A stretch of 64,000 nucleotides of DNA, from positions 37,620,501 through 37,684,500 of the forward strand of contig OX940863.1 of the NCBI GenBank assembly GCA_954871525.1, given 5' to 3'. The position numbers and the translations under genes are program-made. Shown piece by piece: positions 46,491 to 58,528 of the stretch. Origin of the DNA: Parietaria judaica (Eukaryota > Streptophyta > Magnoliopsida > Rosales > Urticaceae). Each line of letters opens with the position of its first letter. Positions within the stretch are counted from its first letter, which is position 1. The notes under the pieces are model-generated. The model made no database searches, had not been told where the DNA came from, and saw only the letters and a list, made by a program, of their open reading frames with translations.

Positions 46491-46704
46491 CATTTATATG
46501 TGTATTGCCTGAGACTTGCGTGAAGGGTCACCTTATGACATGTGTGTGTTCTGTGTTGATGTGTTTCTTTGGATGAGAACAAACTGAATGAAAGAGACTG
46601 ATTTTCTTTGTCGGTAGTAAATATCTGTTTGCTTTCATCTTCAATTGAACACATTTGTTTTTGGGTTAGATTTAATTTTTGCAAGAAAGTATTCCTGGAA
46701 GAGG

Positions 46705-46743
<39 letters not shown>

Positions 46744-46835
46744 TATAAGCCACCTACGAGGTACTTCCGCTATTGATGCAAAGGTTTAAAATTAATCAAT
46801 AAGTGAAAAATGGTAATGGGAGAGACAAATAAGTG
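46491..46835 (+). repeat. metallothionein 3' flank, second copy
   Basis: Near copy of 45386-45745 without any metallothionein coding exon. A further partial repeat of the following sequence continues to about 47110. Confidence 0.85.
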
Positions 46836-47135
46836 AAAGCCCCTTCTGTTGCTAAGGTATGAGACTGCACTAAATGAGATCATACATGATGGATTGTATG
46901 CTCAAAGAAGCTTAAAAGAATTGTAACAAGGTGTATCTTATTTTCGGTAGCTCATTCATATGAACTCTATAGTTAAGCGCGCTTGGCCTAGAGAAATCCT
47001 ACAATGGGTGGCCTCCTAATAAGTTTTTAAGGGAGTGTGTGAGTGAGGAAAAAGCACTCTAAAAAGACCCGTGTTGGCTTGTGTGGGGGCAGTCGTCAAT
47101 TCGCTAATGCAGTTGAGGCATTATAGTGGTAATAA

Positions 47136-47206
47136 TGTTGGACATGTGTCCTTAAACAAGCTGTCTTTTCCCTGATCGTAAAAGATCTTGACTTAAGTCG
47201 TTGAAT
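47136..47206 (+). mobile_element. 71-bp fragment of the F1 LTR start
   Basis: It begins TGTTGGACATGTGTCC and matches the first 71 bases of the F1 LTR, closest to solo LTR B ('aaacaagctgtcttt'). It stops abruptly at a Copia gag remnant. Confidence 0.8.
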
Positions 47207-47813
47207 TGGTCCCTTCTTGGTGCTCTTCCTCTCAAAAACAAGCTCTCCCCTGCAGTTTCCTTCCCTTCTTTTCTTCTCCTGAGATCTTTGGACAAAATTG
47301 CAGTTTGCACTTCTTATAGAGTGAGAGTGTCTCCCTCATCATACATCAAAGTGTCATGCAATTGTTCGTAGATGGTAAGGATCTAAACAATAACAATTTT
47401 GATCTCCATTGTCTACTTTAACGCCAACATTTTCTGAGTCTAAATTCATCTAGATGATCTTGCAAGGTCTTCCTGGGAGCTATCGTCAAACTGTAGAGCT
47501 TTTGCTTCAAGTGAAGCCGATTTGCAAGGGATTGTGTCATGTATTGCTTCTCTAGTTTGACCCAAATGTCATAGACAATCTTCTCCCTTGTGATCTCTCT
47601 GAAAACCCTATCCCCAAGGCTGAGAATTAGAGACTGAGCTTTAGCAAGAAGTTCCTTCTTCGCCTTCCCTTGGGTTGAAGTTGGGAAATATTTCTCTTCC
47701 AATAAGGCAACTTCAAGCCCTTGCTGGACTAGCATAGCTCTCATCTTCATCTTCCATAACCCGAAATCATTCTTGCCATTGCATTTCTCCATGTCGAACT
47801 TGGTGCTGGCCAT
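47207..47813 (-). pseudogene. Copia gag remnant
   Basis: The minus-strand ATG at 47813 opens MASTKFDMEKCNGKNDFGLW, a classic Copia gag start. KMKMRAMLVQQGLEVALL, an IWVKLEKQYMTQSLANRLHL segment and LQDHLDEFR follow, with a stop at 47418. The homology resumes in another frame (TYEQLHDTLMYDEGDTLTL, then AILSKDLRRRKEGKE) down to 47207. So gag is frameshifted, has a further stop, and is cut off at the junction with the F1 fragment. No pol is left. It is unrelated to the F1 gag and to the intact Copia at 55-60 kb. Confidence 0.8.
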
Positions 47814-47893
47814 TCTTGGCTTTCTTGAAGTTTTCTTGATCGCTGGAAAATGCCTCTGGTTACCGAAATCTTCCTTCTAATTGCCCGAGGTTA

Positions 47894-47906
47894 GGCTCTG
47901 ATACCA
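47894..47906 (-). other. primer-binding site of the Copia remnant
   Basis: The minus strand reads TGGTATCAGAGCC, the initiator tRNA-Met site, 81 bases upstream of the gag ATG. The remains of the 5' LTR follow from about 47912 (TGGGCATTTATAC). Its far end is not clear but lies before about 48.4 kb. Confidence 0.8.
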
Positions 47907-48457
47907 CTAGCTGGGCATTTATACTAAGCCCCGCCCACCAAGAATTCAGCCACACACAGCCAAACGACAGGTAAACGTACGAGGTTGTCATGTAGATGCA
48001 AAACGACATGGAACTAGGCTTTATTAACTCGAGGATAAGGGTTTGCATTTTACATTCGCTTTCTTCCCTCTCTCTCTAACACGCTCTCTCTTTCTCTCTC
48101 TAACATTGACGAGGCTTTTGCTAGGGTTCGTCCCTCGAAGCTGGCATCCGAGCTCCGATCGCCGCCAGGACGCTCTCATCTCGCCGCCAAAATTTAGAAG
48201 GAAGATTTACAAAAACTGATGACATTTTGCCGGCTTGCCACAAAATTTAGAGCTTATATAATAGTCATGATTTGATACTTAATTAAATCACGGACAAGAA
48301 TTTGAGCTTTAGTGTTTTGGGTACTTAATCAAGCTGGGATTTGTTTTGGCCACATCATTAAAAAGGGATAATGACATTCAAAATTAACCCAACCAAACAG
48401 TTTCGAGAAGTACACTACTATAAATTACAATACATGATGAATCTTGTTAGTCAAATT

Positions 48458-51400
48458 CTAATTGACCTCAAGAACCTCCAAGCTTGAATCTTCTTCTTCT
48501 TTCTCGAATATCCCTTTCGCTGTTCTGCTAAACAAATTTTGTACCTGCAAAAAACATATAGATATATTATATATTTAGAAAAATAAGAAGAAGATAAGGT
48601 ATCTCGAATGTGCTAACCTGCTTAGTGGAAAGCCCAATCTTTTCCAGGTCGCCCAACTGAATTAACCACATCAAAATTGTATGCAATAGTTAGGTATTAG
48701 TCCCTTAAAAAAAAAAAAAAATCAAACTTTAAGTGGTTTGAGAAAAGAAACTCGAAAAAATATCTTTTCTTTATCACAAATTCTCAAAATAATCTTGGAA
48801 ACTTTATAATTTAAAAATGATCTTATCTAAAATTCAAATAACTTTAATTTACTAAAGATTATCTTTAAAATAATAAAAGTTAGAAAATTAATTTGAGATT
48901 TTATGGTAAACAGAAATAATAGAAGGTCATTTCATCTATTTCTCCTTTTGAGAAATTACTTCATACCGATTTAAGTGGGCTGATATCCCTGAGCTCAACT
49001 ATGTACTCTGCAATTTTAGTTCCAATCCCCTGTAATAAAAAAAAAGTTAAAAAAAAAATCCAAAAAAAAAAAAGTGCCTTCCAAAACATGAATTAAGTTA
49101 TTAAACACTATTATCATGATCACGGGTGGTTAATGTACCTTTAGTTCCAAGAGCTCTTCCCTGGACGCCGTGTTTAAGAAATCAATGTACTCTTCAACAA
49201 GGTGGTTCTGTGCATCAGAACTCACATGTCAGAAACCGTAAATGCAAAATCAAACGCTTTAAGAATCTACCTTTAAGGCAAAACTCCGAGTGTTGAACTT
49301 GTCAAGCGGGGTTCCGATAACTTGCGGCCCTTCGCTCGCGCAGGAAAAATCTGACGTCATTTTTGGGGTTTTCGGCTCAAAAACGCTTTTGCAGATCCGA
49401 TCCGAGAACGAGAATTCCTCGGACGGCTTCGTGGTCGTATTGGGATTCAACGGGGAAAGAACTTTTCTCACAGGACTCCTTAGGGTGTTTTTCTCGCTCC
49501 TTGGTGATGATATACCCTTGTCTACACAAAAATATATTCCAGTACAAATTGTTATTGAGCTAGGAAAAACGATAAAATATTTCAAATCTTCAAACTTGGA
49601 AGCATGCAATAAATGAAACTCACTTGAATCCATTAAAATTGCATCAACAGATTTCTCTCTTTCTACATCTTGATCCTGTAAGTGAAATTTTAATTCTAAG
49701 TCTCTAATAAAACCCGATAACAAATACTCATAACAAAACGTGTGCCTCACATTATCAATGTGGTAACGTGAATCACATTATTAATCAGAATGTAAGACAC
49801 CAATACTCGGTCAATCCTTTGAAAGTGATGACGGATTAGGATAAGACGTGATTAATGACAATAAATATATATATAAAAAAAAGGAATTACTAAACAGCCC
49901 CTAATAAGCCATTATTGACGTTCTTGGCGCGAGTTTTCAAAATTCTCATAAAATACTCACCATAATGTCATCTATTGGTGAAGGTGCTAACTTTCCCTTC
50001 ACGCATTCTTCTTTTAAGGTTTTCGACCAATACTCCTTCAAAAGCCAGCAGTGATGTTTAAGAGTCTTAAAATGAGTTATTGAAATTTGAAACTGAACTT
50101 TGTAAGAAATTATTACGGGTATTTTACGCAATTGATTTAATATTAATTAACAAAACAAAAATTATTCAAATTAATTTTTCTTTTATTAATTAATTAATTA
50201 TAATCGATTTTGCCCCAAATTATTCACCGGAAACCCGTTTTTGAAAAATAAAGGGTCTAGATGATCCCAAAAATATTGAAATACCCGAAATCGATATAAA
50301 ATTTGTAAAAAACGGTCTCGAGAAACACCCGGGGCCTCCGGGACACGCCGGGAAACACCCGAGCGGGCCCCACAGGCCCCAAGGGTCACCCGAAGTGGGC
50401 CCCACAGCCCCCAAGGGCCACCTGGCACGCGCCACGCGACCCAGCACACCCACCAAGGGTCACCTTGACCTTTCCACGTGGCGGCCTGCCATTGGCCGCG
50501 AGGAAGCCCTGCAGTCGACAGGGAGCCGACGCGTGGACGCTGACGCAGGGCGTGACGCGACTGCTGACATCAGCCCTGGCTGCCACGCGCGTGACTTCGC
50601 GTCACCGCCACTATTCCCGCGCGTGAGGGCGCGTCCGACGTCGGATTGAGGCGCCGATTGCGGCGTTGGATCGGACACGTCCGGGGGACCCGAAAAAACA
50701 TATAATATTAACCCGGGGGCTTCCCGGAGTAATATTTATTCACGTTTTAACCCCCGTACCCTCCTATAAATAGGAGCTCGGTTTTCACTTAACGGTAACT
50801 CGATTCTCACCTCGAGAACTCGCCCTAAACTCTCTCTACTCCCTCTAGAACTCGTCTCCCCTCAAATATCACTCTAATGTTGAGCGTCGGAGGTGAATCA
50901 GGGGTCTGGTCCACCAGGGTTCACTGGAAAGTCGATATTGTGATCCCCCCTACACAGTGATCAGGAATCCGTTTTTGGTGTCCCGAACCTGTAATCCGGG
51001 TCAGGCCAAGTCCTGGCCCTATTAGCGACAGGTAGTGGAGTTTACCACGGATTTTTGATCATTGAGTCAGCGGAGGGTCCGATTGACTCGAAAGTCCAGG
51101 AGCCCACGCCCTAAAGTCATAAAAAGTCAACAAGACAATATTGGGCCCGGCCCAACACGAGCTATTGGGCCGTTGAATGTTTGAAGCATTTTTCTGCATC
51201 AACAGAAAGGTATGGTGATTACCTGCACATCTTCATGATCAAACAAGTTTCTGACAGTACCAGGGACGCTCCTGCAAAATATATATGCATATTTATATAT
51301 CAATGAAAAGAAGAATTATATAAAACTGAAAGTTATATGTAGTTTTCTGTACCCTTCGTTTGCTTTATTGGCGACTCTTTTTGTGGACACTTTGGCTTTC

Positions 51401-53132
51401 ACTGAGCTGTTGAGAAAATTGCTCTTCTTAACCGAGCTTCCCAGAAATGGTGAGCTAAGGCCTTGGATTCTCCTATTATCCTTTGTCTTCCCTTTCGATT
51501 CCCGCCAAGCTCGCAGCTTCTCTTCCATGTCAACCCTGACTTTCGGAGTCTCTTGCTTATGAGCTGATGGAACTTGATTCGAAATATTCCGCGATCGAGC
51601 AGCCAAGCTTACTGTATGAACAGATTGCTGATACTCTCCGGGATTCTACACTCAGACATTAAAAAAGGGAGTAAGCATGGTAATCTCAAAATATTCAAGA
51701 AAATAAGCAATAGAGATAGTATAAACCCTCTATAATACTGACCAGGCATGCCACCATCAGAGCGCGACTCTTCCCTCCGAGAGAGTCCTGCAAAATCCGG
51801 GTCAATTTGCTGTTTCGGTACGGCACTCGCGCCTTGTCATTGTTCAGTGCAAAAATGACATTCGACAATGCAAAAAGAGACTGGTTGATCTTAGCGCTCT
51901 CTTGGAGGCGAATGCCTTCATTGCAGCTTCTCCTATTATCTTCATTACCGGCTAAATCTATTAGGTTCAACTTTCCGAGAACAACGTCACTAGCACCATC
52001 AGTGCCGGGACTGAAAACGGAGATCACAAGAACGCCATGGCTCCGGCTGGAGACGTCATTGAGGCCCGTATGAGCGACCTTCCTCCTCTGAACTCCGCAG
52101 GAAAACACGTCATCAAACTCGAGCATTGAACTAATGGGGGCTCCAGAGAGTCCGCTGAGATGAATCTGCCCGTCTTTGTCATCCCTGATAGCGATTTCCT
52201 TGGGTTTGAGTTCCAAAAGGTCGTAGCATTTGTCCAAATAGACCTCATAGTACGAAATCTCTGCTCTGTTTCCTGTTCTTCCACACATAGACAAGATTGT
52301 GTTCATGGCTAGTGGCATCAGACCCGGCTGATCATCCGTTCCCTGTCATACCGAACCGTAGAACACAAGCATATTATTAAATCATACTCTTGACATCGAA
52401 AACACCTTACAAAAACAGGCCATGTGATGTGATGCGATGCTAAATGAACGAAAGATTAGTGGATTTCGGGGTCGAAACGGTCCAACAGGAAAAACACGGA
52501 GCTTTGCCGTGAGGCCTTGTTCTTTAGGCCGATTTCGACCCTTTTGGCAATCGAATCGTCACTTTTATTTATTTATTTTCGATTATAAGTCGTAATTGGC
52601 TTCCATTTTTTAGACTGTAACAAAGCTCTATAGGAATATATTCAACAAAGTCTAGAATCAGATCAGGCAAGAAACTAGAAACCTGCATAGTGTAGGTCTT
52701 TCCACTTCCAGTGGCTCCGTAAGCAAAGACCGTGGCGTTCAAGCCCCGGAATATCCCCGGAATCATAGGCCTCACTTCTCTCTCGAAGATCTGCGCCACA
52801 TTGTTGCTGTCTCCGCCGTAGAACGAGTCCAGAAAGTAACACTCGTTTCGACTGCGCCAAATCAACCAAAAGTAAAGGAGAGCGAACCAAACAGATTCAA
52901 ATTTCACGAGACAGAGAGAGTAAAAATTGCGGAACCTGGTTTCATTGTCTTGGAGATACACGGCAACTTCATCTTTGGCAATCTCCCGATCTAGAACTGA
53001 AACGCAAGGCTTCAGATCTCCGTTCTCGCGCTCGAGGAAGGGACGGACTCTCACAATGACTCTCACTTTGGACATGGATTTTGTTCCCGGTGCTGATCTC
53101 GAAGGAGTCGCTGAACCTTCCATGGCTGACAT
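48458..53132 (-). CDS. KIN10C: kinesin-10 family motor protein (KIN-10C-like), twelve exons
   Basis: The exons, 5' to 3' on the minus strand, are 53132-52936, 52851-52683, 52342-51743, 51645-51353, 51271-51223, 50035-49961, 49675-49624, 49521-49271, 49207-49139, 49029-48967, 48656-48618 and 48544-48458. All introns are GT-AG, phases agree and the product is 647 residues. The motor domain comes first: KVRVIVRVRPFLE, P-loop YGATGSGKTYTM, switch I GLNDVSSRSHGV, switch II LIDLAGNE and a RVPYRNSKLTRILQDSLGG helix. The C-terminus has a helix-hairpin-helix pair (LLELKGIGTKIAEYIVEL and LGDLEKIGLSTKQ) as in KIF22/Kid chromokinesins, suggesting DNA binding. Order and length match Arabidopsis KIN-10C-type proteins. 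I start at 53132, the first ATG in frame. Intron 5 holds an F4 solo LTR. Confidence 0.92.
50111..51204 (+). mobile_element. F4 solo LTR in kinesin intron 5, antisense to the gene
   Basis: 1094 bp, related end to end to 18265-19544 but in opposite orientation. It starts TATTACGGGTATTTTACGC and ends CTGCATCAACA. The flanks GAAAT and GAAAG are a one-mismatch TSD. A TATA box (cctataaatagg) at about 50763 points against the kinesin gene. It lies between exons 5 and 6 and does not touch splice sites; the nearer exon is 18 bases away (51223). Confidence 0.85.
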
Positions 53133-53458
53133 TGAAGTCAAATCAAGTCGTTATAGCAGAGAGAGAGAGAGAAGCAGAGATCGATCGATCGATTGAATTT
53201 GAATGGAAGTTGAGAATTGGGTTTTGCTCCCGAGAGAGAGAGATAAAGATAAGCAGAAAGATGGTTTGAAAAACAGAATTTGACCGTTGGAGTCAACTTG
53301 CATTCTTTTTTTTTTCGTTTTTAAATAATTATAATGAATAATTGCAAGACATTATAAAAAAAAAAGTAAAGTAAAGTTGGCCTTTTATATTATGGTTTCT
53401 GACAGAAATATCTTCTATTTTGAAAACGTTACATATGGCCCCTACACATTAAAAAAAA
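53133..53458 (-). promoter_or_regulatory. 5' leader and promoter region of the kinesin gene
   Basis: Minus-strand CT-rich tracts (complements of gagagaga at about 53160 and 53234) and the cgatcgatcgat run lie within 100 bases upstream of the ATG, as common in plant 5' UTRs. I see no clear TATA box. Beyond about 53300 the sequence is AT-rich up to the MITE. Confidence 0.4.
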
Positions 53459-53922
53459 GTTAATGACGGCAAAAATACTCAAAGTTTGGTCAAAGAACCC
53501 CTCGTGTACCCAAAGTTTAAAAGTGGTGGCAAAAATACCCAAAGTCGCATTTAGGGAGTTGACCACTCCATTCTCGTAACGTCGTTAACTTACCGGTTAA
53601 CTCTGGCCACGTAGACAAATTTGTTTTGTTAAGTGTAATCATTAGGGGTTCAATTAGTTGTATTAAATAGTGTTTATTAGGGGTTTAATTCGTTGTTTTG
53701 CCGTAAACGAGGCTGATTTGGGCTCATCCATGTGGCAAAAATTGTTATGTCAGCAACCCACGTTTGTCCGCATGGCCATAGTTAACGGGTAAGTTAACGG
53801 CGTTACGAGAATGGACTGGTCAACTCCCCAATGCGAATTTGGGTATTTTTACTACCACTTTTAAACTTTGGGTACACGAGGAGTTCTTTGACCAAACTTT
53901 GGGTATTTTTGCCGTCATTAAC
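53459..53922. mobile_element. foldback MITE, copy 3 (best preserved)
   Basis: GTTAATGACGGCAAAAATAC at the left is matched by its complement at the right end. The arms pair for about 140 bases around a 170-base centre. Low-complexity A runs flank both sides, so a TSD cannot be told. It lies about 330 bp upstream of the kinesin start codon. Confidence 0.8.
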
Positions 53923-54123
53923 CCAGAAAAAAAATGCGGAAGTTTTTAACTTTAGTGACTAATGCGAGGGTAATTTTATTTCAGCTATATTTTTTTTTCT
54001 AATCTCTAAGAAATTTCATCCGAATAACAACAACAAATTAGTAACAAGACTTATTTACAATTAGGATCATTACACCAAAAGTATTCAAAGTTATTTAAAG
54101 GGATAATTGTTGATGTGCAAATT

Positions 54124-54543
54124 TGTTGAGGTCGGATTTGGCAATCCCTTTATTACGGCATATGTACGTAAGTGTTGGCCCTTACACCATAAAGCAAGCA
54201 ATTGTGCTTGATTATGATGGGTGTGTTAGGTAGTTTTAGGCCATACCCTAGGCCATACCTCACCTTTTAGAGCCATACCTTTGGCCATACCTCACTCATG
54301 AGGTAGGTATAATGCTTGTAATGTCTATATATACATCCATTTTGGAGGAAGAAAGGGGAGAGACATTTTTGAGAAAAGAGAGATGCTTGTAATTATATGG
54401 AATCAAGAAGAAAATATACACAATATTTTTACATCGTCATTTCTTTGAGCGTTCTTAGTTAATAAACGGAAGAAACCGATCCATTTTCTTTAAAAACAAG
54501 GATCAATCCTTGTGATTGTTGAGCGTACGAAACGCGCTCAACA
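54124..54543 (+). mobile_element. F6 solo LTR, 420 bp, TSD AAATT
   Basis: It begins TGTTGAGGTCGGATTTGG and ends AACGCGCTCAACA. AAATT lies at 54119-54123 and 54544-54548. It has a ctatatataca TATA region at about 54325 and three 'gccatacct' repeats. The small size would suit a TRIM or a small Copia LTR. Confidence 0.85.
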
Positions 54544-55358
54544 AAATTCGTTCCATAATCAGAATTATAAGGTCATTAATTAAATTTACGATCTATGTAA
54601 ATTAAAACCAAATTTGTGAATATAATTAAGTATTCATACAGTTGGGCTTGTGAGATACATAGCCCAGAGGCCCAGTAAACACTTGATTGTGTTGAGGCCC
54701 GAATAGAGTCAAAAGGCCCAAAGGGCAGAAGCCGATCTTGAGCAGAGATTGCTCAATAGAGATGCGGGATGAGAGCTTCCAAAGGGTAAAATCCCGAGTA
54801 GAGCTCAATAGTTACACCAACTCAAGACAAAAACCAATACTTGGCTAAAATCCAAGTACCAATCAAGCCAATGACCTGAATAACCTGAAGTTCGTCCCGG
54901 GCAGAGATTGTCATAGAGGGATCCGAGCAGAAGCAGATGAAGTACCCGAGCACGAGCAGACCAAGTCAACAACCTCGATTCAAACCTCTAAAGCACGACC
55001 AGGAAGATCGCCACGATCCAAATTGAAATCCCCACGACGTCAAGTCAAAGTCCACCACTGCGCAATTCTCTCAGAACGTGGCCCACGTGTCAGCTCGACA
55101 GTAAGTCAAGCTCCGAACTCGAAGCCATCACCAACGTACACTTCCAACGGGCAGAAATCAGAAGCCTATAAAAGCAAGAAGACAGTCCTATCACACGCAC
55201 GCAAGCATTTACTTCGAGAGAAAAGAGTCTGTAAGATTTGTATTTTTCAGAGTGTTTTGGTTCTGATCATCTTGGAATTGGCTTGTGGTTCTGGTTGATC
55301 TTTTTCAAATCAATAAACTTACAGAGGACGTAGTCAACTACCGCATTGGGACGAACCT

Positions 55359-55903
55359 TGTTGGATCCCAATTCACGGATCTGCAAAGAACACGAATAAC
55401 ACCAAAAGAAATCGAACCAAAAATAAAGGACACAAGCTTTTGGGAGAAGAAATTCTCTGATTAATAATCGAAGGCAATATACAAGGAGATAAACTCGAAA
55501 TTCTAATGGACTCAACACACTACAAAGTGTACATGCTAGGTATATTTATAGCCTCACATAGGCGAAACCCTAGCTAACCAAATCGCACAAAATCAGGAAA
55601 CTACCCTAAATAATCTCGCCGAATCTTTGACTTGATTTGCTTGCTCCTCAAGTTACGCGTCTTCCTTTCTGGGTAGAGTTTCCTTTTCCTGCCCGGACAG
55701 CTTCTCTGTCCCCGAGCTGGCCTGCTCGTCTGCCTCTGGCCGGGCTTGCCTTCTATCCGGATGTTCTGCTCGTGTTCACCCGAGCTGGGCTGAACAGCTG
55801 TCCGTCTTCTGTTCTGGTCGGTACCCGGGCTGACTCCTCGCAAGTGTTTCTGCCCGTCCTGGGTTCTGGTCGTCATCCGGACTAAGTCAAGCTTAAGCTC
55901 ACA
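55359..55903 (-). repeat. 3' LTR of the young Copia element
   Basis: 545 bp. Plus-strand ends are TGTTGGATCCC and AAGCTCACA. It differs from the 5' LTR at three sites, near 55425, 55655 and 55738. Confidence 0.95.
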
Positions 55904-58528
55904 TTCTCCCCCGTAAGCTTGACTTGCTACACTCTTTACTCCGAGCAACTCTCTCATCTCTTCGAACTTGACTCTCCCTAGAGCCTTAGTAAGAATGTCT
56001 GCCCGTTGCTCCCTCGTGTTGACGAACTCCACGATGATCTCTCGCTTCTCCACACACTCACGAATGTAGTGAAACTTCGTGTCAATGTGTTTGCTCCGTC
56101 CATGGAACACTGGATTCTTCATCAACGCAATTGCAGACTTGTTGTCCACGTAGAGAGTAGCTGGTCTTTGCTCGGATCCGGTCACTTTACTAAGTAGCCC
56201 CTTCAACCACATAGCTTGACATGCTGCTGCGGTTGCCGCCATGAACTCTGCTTCGCATGAGGATAGAGCTACTGTCTGCTGCTTTTGAGACTGCCAGGTG
56301 ATCAGGTTTCCGTTGAGGTAGAACGCCATCCCTCCGGTACTCTTCCTGTTATCGATATCACCGGCCAGATCACTGTCCGTAAAGCCGACTAGTACTTCTG
56401 CTCCACTTCCTCGGTTGTACTGGATCCCGTAGTCCGTCGTGCCCTTCACGTAACGCAAGATGTGCTTCACCGCCTGCTGGTGTGCACTCGTGGGCTTCTC
56501 CATGTATCGACTGACTATCCCGACTGCGTGTGAAATGTCTGGTCGGGTGTGGGTGAGGTACCTTAGGCACCCGATCACGCGTCTGTACTCCGTGGGATCC
56601 ACTCTTCTCCCTTCAGCATCCTTCCCGAGCTGCAGCTTCGCCTCCATAGGGTACTTGCTCGAGTTACAGTCCGCCATCTCGAACTGTTTAAGGATCTTCT
56701 TCGCGTAGGCCGACTGCTTTAGCGTAATGCAGTCCTTCTTCTGTTCCACCTCGAGACCAAGGTAGTACGAAAGTAATCCGAGGTCACTCATCTCGAATTC
56801 GGCCATCATCTGCTGCTTGAACCCATCTACGCCTTCTGCGCTGGATCCTGTGACGATCAGGTCGTCCACATACACTCCCACGATCAGAGTTTCCTGCCCG
56901 GTACTCCTGGTGTAGACTGCCTGCTCGCTCAAGCACTTTGTGAATCCAAGATTCTTCAAGCTCTTGTCAAGGCGGATGTTCCACGCTCTTGGTGCTTGTT
57001 TTAACCCGTATAAGGCCTTGGATAGCTTGTACACCTTCTGCTCCTTGCCCGTGACGCCGAACCCCTCTGGTTGCTTGACGTACACTTCTTCTTCGAGGTC
57101 ACCGTTTAGGAATGCCGATTTGACATCCAGATGGTGAATTTCCCAACCTCGATGAGCTGCTAGGGCTAGGATGAGTCTGATCGTGTCCAGTCTTGCTACT
57201 GGAGCAAAGACTTCTTCAAAGTCTATGCCTTTCCTCTGCACGTAGCCTTTAGCTACCAGCCTTGCCTTGTGCTTAAGGACATTCCCCTCAGTGTCCTTCT
57301 TCAGCTTATACACCCACTTCAGGCCGATGGGATTATGACCTTTGGGCAGGTCGGTAAGCTCCCATGTCCTGTTCTTCTCAATGGACTCCATCTCCTTCTT
57401 CATTGCTTCCTGCCACTCCTGCTCGGCTGCTGCCTCCTGGAAGCTGGCTGGTTCTTCTGCACACAACAAAGAAAGTTCATCCAGGCTCATCTCCACTTTT
57501 TGAGTCTGATCGTAGACGTCTGCTAGAGGTCGGAATCCTCTTGGGCCGTCTTTTATGGAGGAATCTCCCGAGCTGGACGGGCTGGTCCTGCTCGGACTTG
57601 GTGTCCTGGGTGTATCCGGGGTGCTTTCTCCCGGGCTGGGTTCCCTCGTTTCTGGCAAGACTGTTCCCGAGCTGGGTGTTCCGGGCTGCTCCTGCTCGGC
57701 AACATCCTGGTCGTCTTCGACAATGAACTCCACTGAGTTCTGCTCGGGTTCTCCATTCTCGTCGCGCCAATCCCACTTCATCTCCTCTTCGAACACAGCA
57801 TCTCTGCTCACTTGGAGTCTGCCGCGTCGTGGATCGTAGAATCTGTGTGCCTTGCTTCCTTCTTCAACGCCAAGGTACACCATCTTCTGACTCCGGTCAT
57901 CCAACTTCTTGAGATGTGGCCTCGCAATCTTCACGTGTGCGGTGCACCCGAACACTCGCAAATGTTCTAAGTGGGGTTTCTTCCCTTTCCACGCCTGGTA
58001 GGGGGTACGCTCTCCTAGCGCTTTGGTCGGCAAACGATTAAGCAGGTAGACCGTATGTCTTACTGCTTCTGCCCAAAACCGGGCTGGAACTTGCATGCTC
58101 TTGAGCAAGCTCCTCGCTGTGTTCATCACAGTTCGGTTTCGCCTTTCCACTACGCCATTCTGCTGGGGCGTGTGGGGTGCAGACAGGTGACGTTGAACTC
58201 CTTCCTGGTCGCAGAACTCTCCGAACTGCTGGGAAGTGAATTCTCCTCCTCGGTCTGTACGCAAGACCTTTAACCTGTGCACCGAGCCATTCTCCACGAT
58301 CTTCTTGAACTTCTTGAAGACCTCAAAGGCTCCATTTTTCTCCTTAAGCATATAAACCCACATCCAGCGACTGTAATCATCAACAAGTAAAAGAAAGTAC
58401 TTGTTACCTGCCAAAGTTGCTGGGGTGACTGGACCACATAGATCTGCGTGCACCAACTGTAAGGGTTTCTCTGCTCGGAACCTGGCCTTGATCGGAAACG
58501 GTATCCTCGCCTGCTTTGCGATCATGCA
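55601..58528 (-). CDS. Copia integrase, reverse transcriptase and RNase H
   Basis: The frame continues the gag-protease frame after one TGA and is open to 55601 (about 975 codons). Integrase has [12 protein letters not shown] (first Asp), [12 protein letters not shown] (second Asp) and [13 protein letters not shown] (Glu). A Ser/Pro/Glu-rich linker follows. RT has [53 protein letters not shown] and catalytic YVDDLIV. RNase H has [38 protein letters not shown] and [13 protein letters not shown]. The final 100 residues are read from the 3' LTR, past the polypurine tract. Apart from the upstream stop the polyprotein looks intact. Integrase inserts the cDNA, and RT/RNase H make it inside virus-like particles. 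Confidence 0.93.
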   Translation of the reverse strand, partial: CMIAKQARIPFPIKARFRAEKPLQLVHADLCGPVTPATLAGNKYFLLLVDDYSRWMWVYMLKEKNGAFEVFKKFKKIVENGSVHRLKVLRTDRGGEFTSQQFGEFCDQEGVQRHLSAPHTPQQNGVVERRNRTVMNTARSLLKSMQVPARFWAEAVRHTVYLLNRLPTKALGERTPYQAWKGKKPHLEHLRVFGCTAHVKIARPHLKKLDDRSQKMVYLGVEEGSKAHRFYDPRRGRLQVSRDAVFEEEMKWDWRDENGEPEQNSVEFIVEDDQDVAEQEQPGTPSSGTVLPETREPSPGESTPDTPRTPSPSRTSPSSSGDSSIKDGPRGFRPLADVYDQTQKVEMSLDELSLLCAEEPASFQEAAAEQEWQEAMKKEMESIEKNRTWELTDLPKGHNPIGLKWVYKLKKDTEGNVLKHKARLVAKGYVQRKGIDFEEVFAPVARLDTIRLILALAAHRGWEIHHLDVKSAFLNGDLEEEVYVKQPEGFGVTGKEQKVYKLSKALYGLKQAPRAWNIRLDKSLKNLGFTKCLSEQAVYTRSTGQETLIVGVYVDDLIVTGSSAEGVDGFKQQMMAEFEMSDLGLLSYYLGLEVEQKKDCITLKQSAYAKKILKQFEMADCNSSKYPMEAKLQLGKDAEGRRVDPTEYRRVIGCLRYLTHTRPDISHAVGIVSRYMEKPTSAHQQAVKHILRYVKGTTDYGIQYNRGSGAEVLVGFTDSDLAGDIDNRKSTGGMAFYLNGNLITWQSQKQQTVALSSCEAEFMAATAAACQAMWLKGLLSKVTGSEQRPATLYVDNKSAIALMKNPVFHGRSKHIDTKFHYIRECVEKREIIVEFVNTREQRADILTKALGRVKFEEMRELLGVKSVASQAYGGECELKLDLVRMTTRTQDGQKHLRGVSPGTDQNRRRTAVQPSSGEHEQNIRIEGKPGQRQTSRPARGQRSCPGRKRKLYPERKTRNLRSKQIKSKIRRDYLG
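55904..55914 (-). other. polypurine tract of the young Copia element
   Basis: The minus strand reads ACGGGGGAGAA directly before the 3' LTR. It lies inside the open reading frame (YGGE). Confidence 0.88.

Noticed and set aside
47136..47206. F1 fragment as a complete insertion
   Set aside because: Only the first 71 bases of the LTR are present, with no right end and no TSD, so it is a broken remnant.
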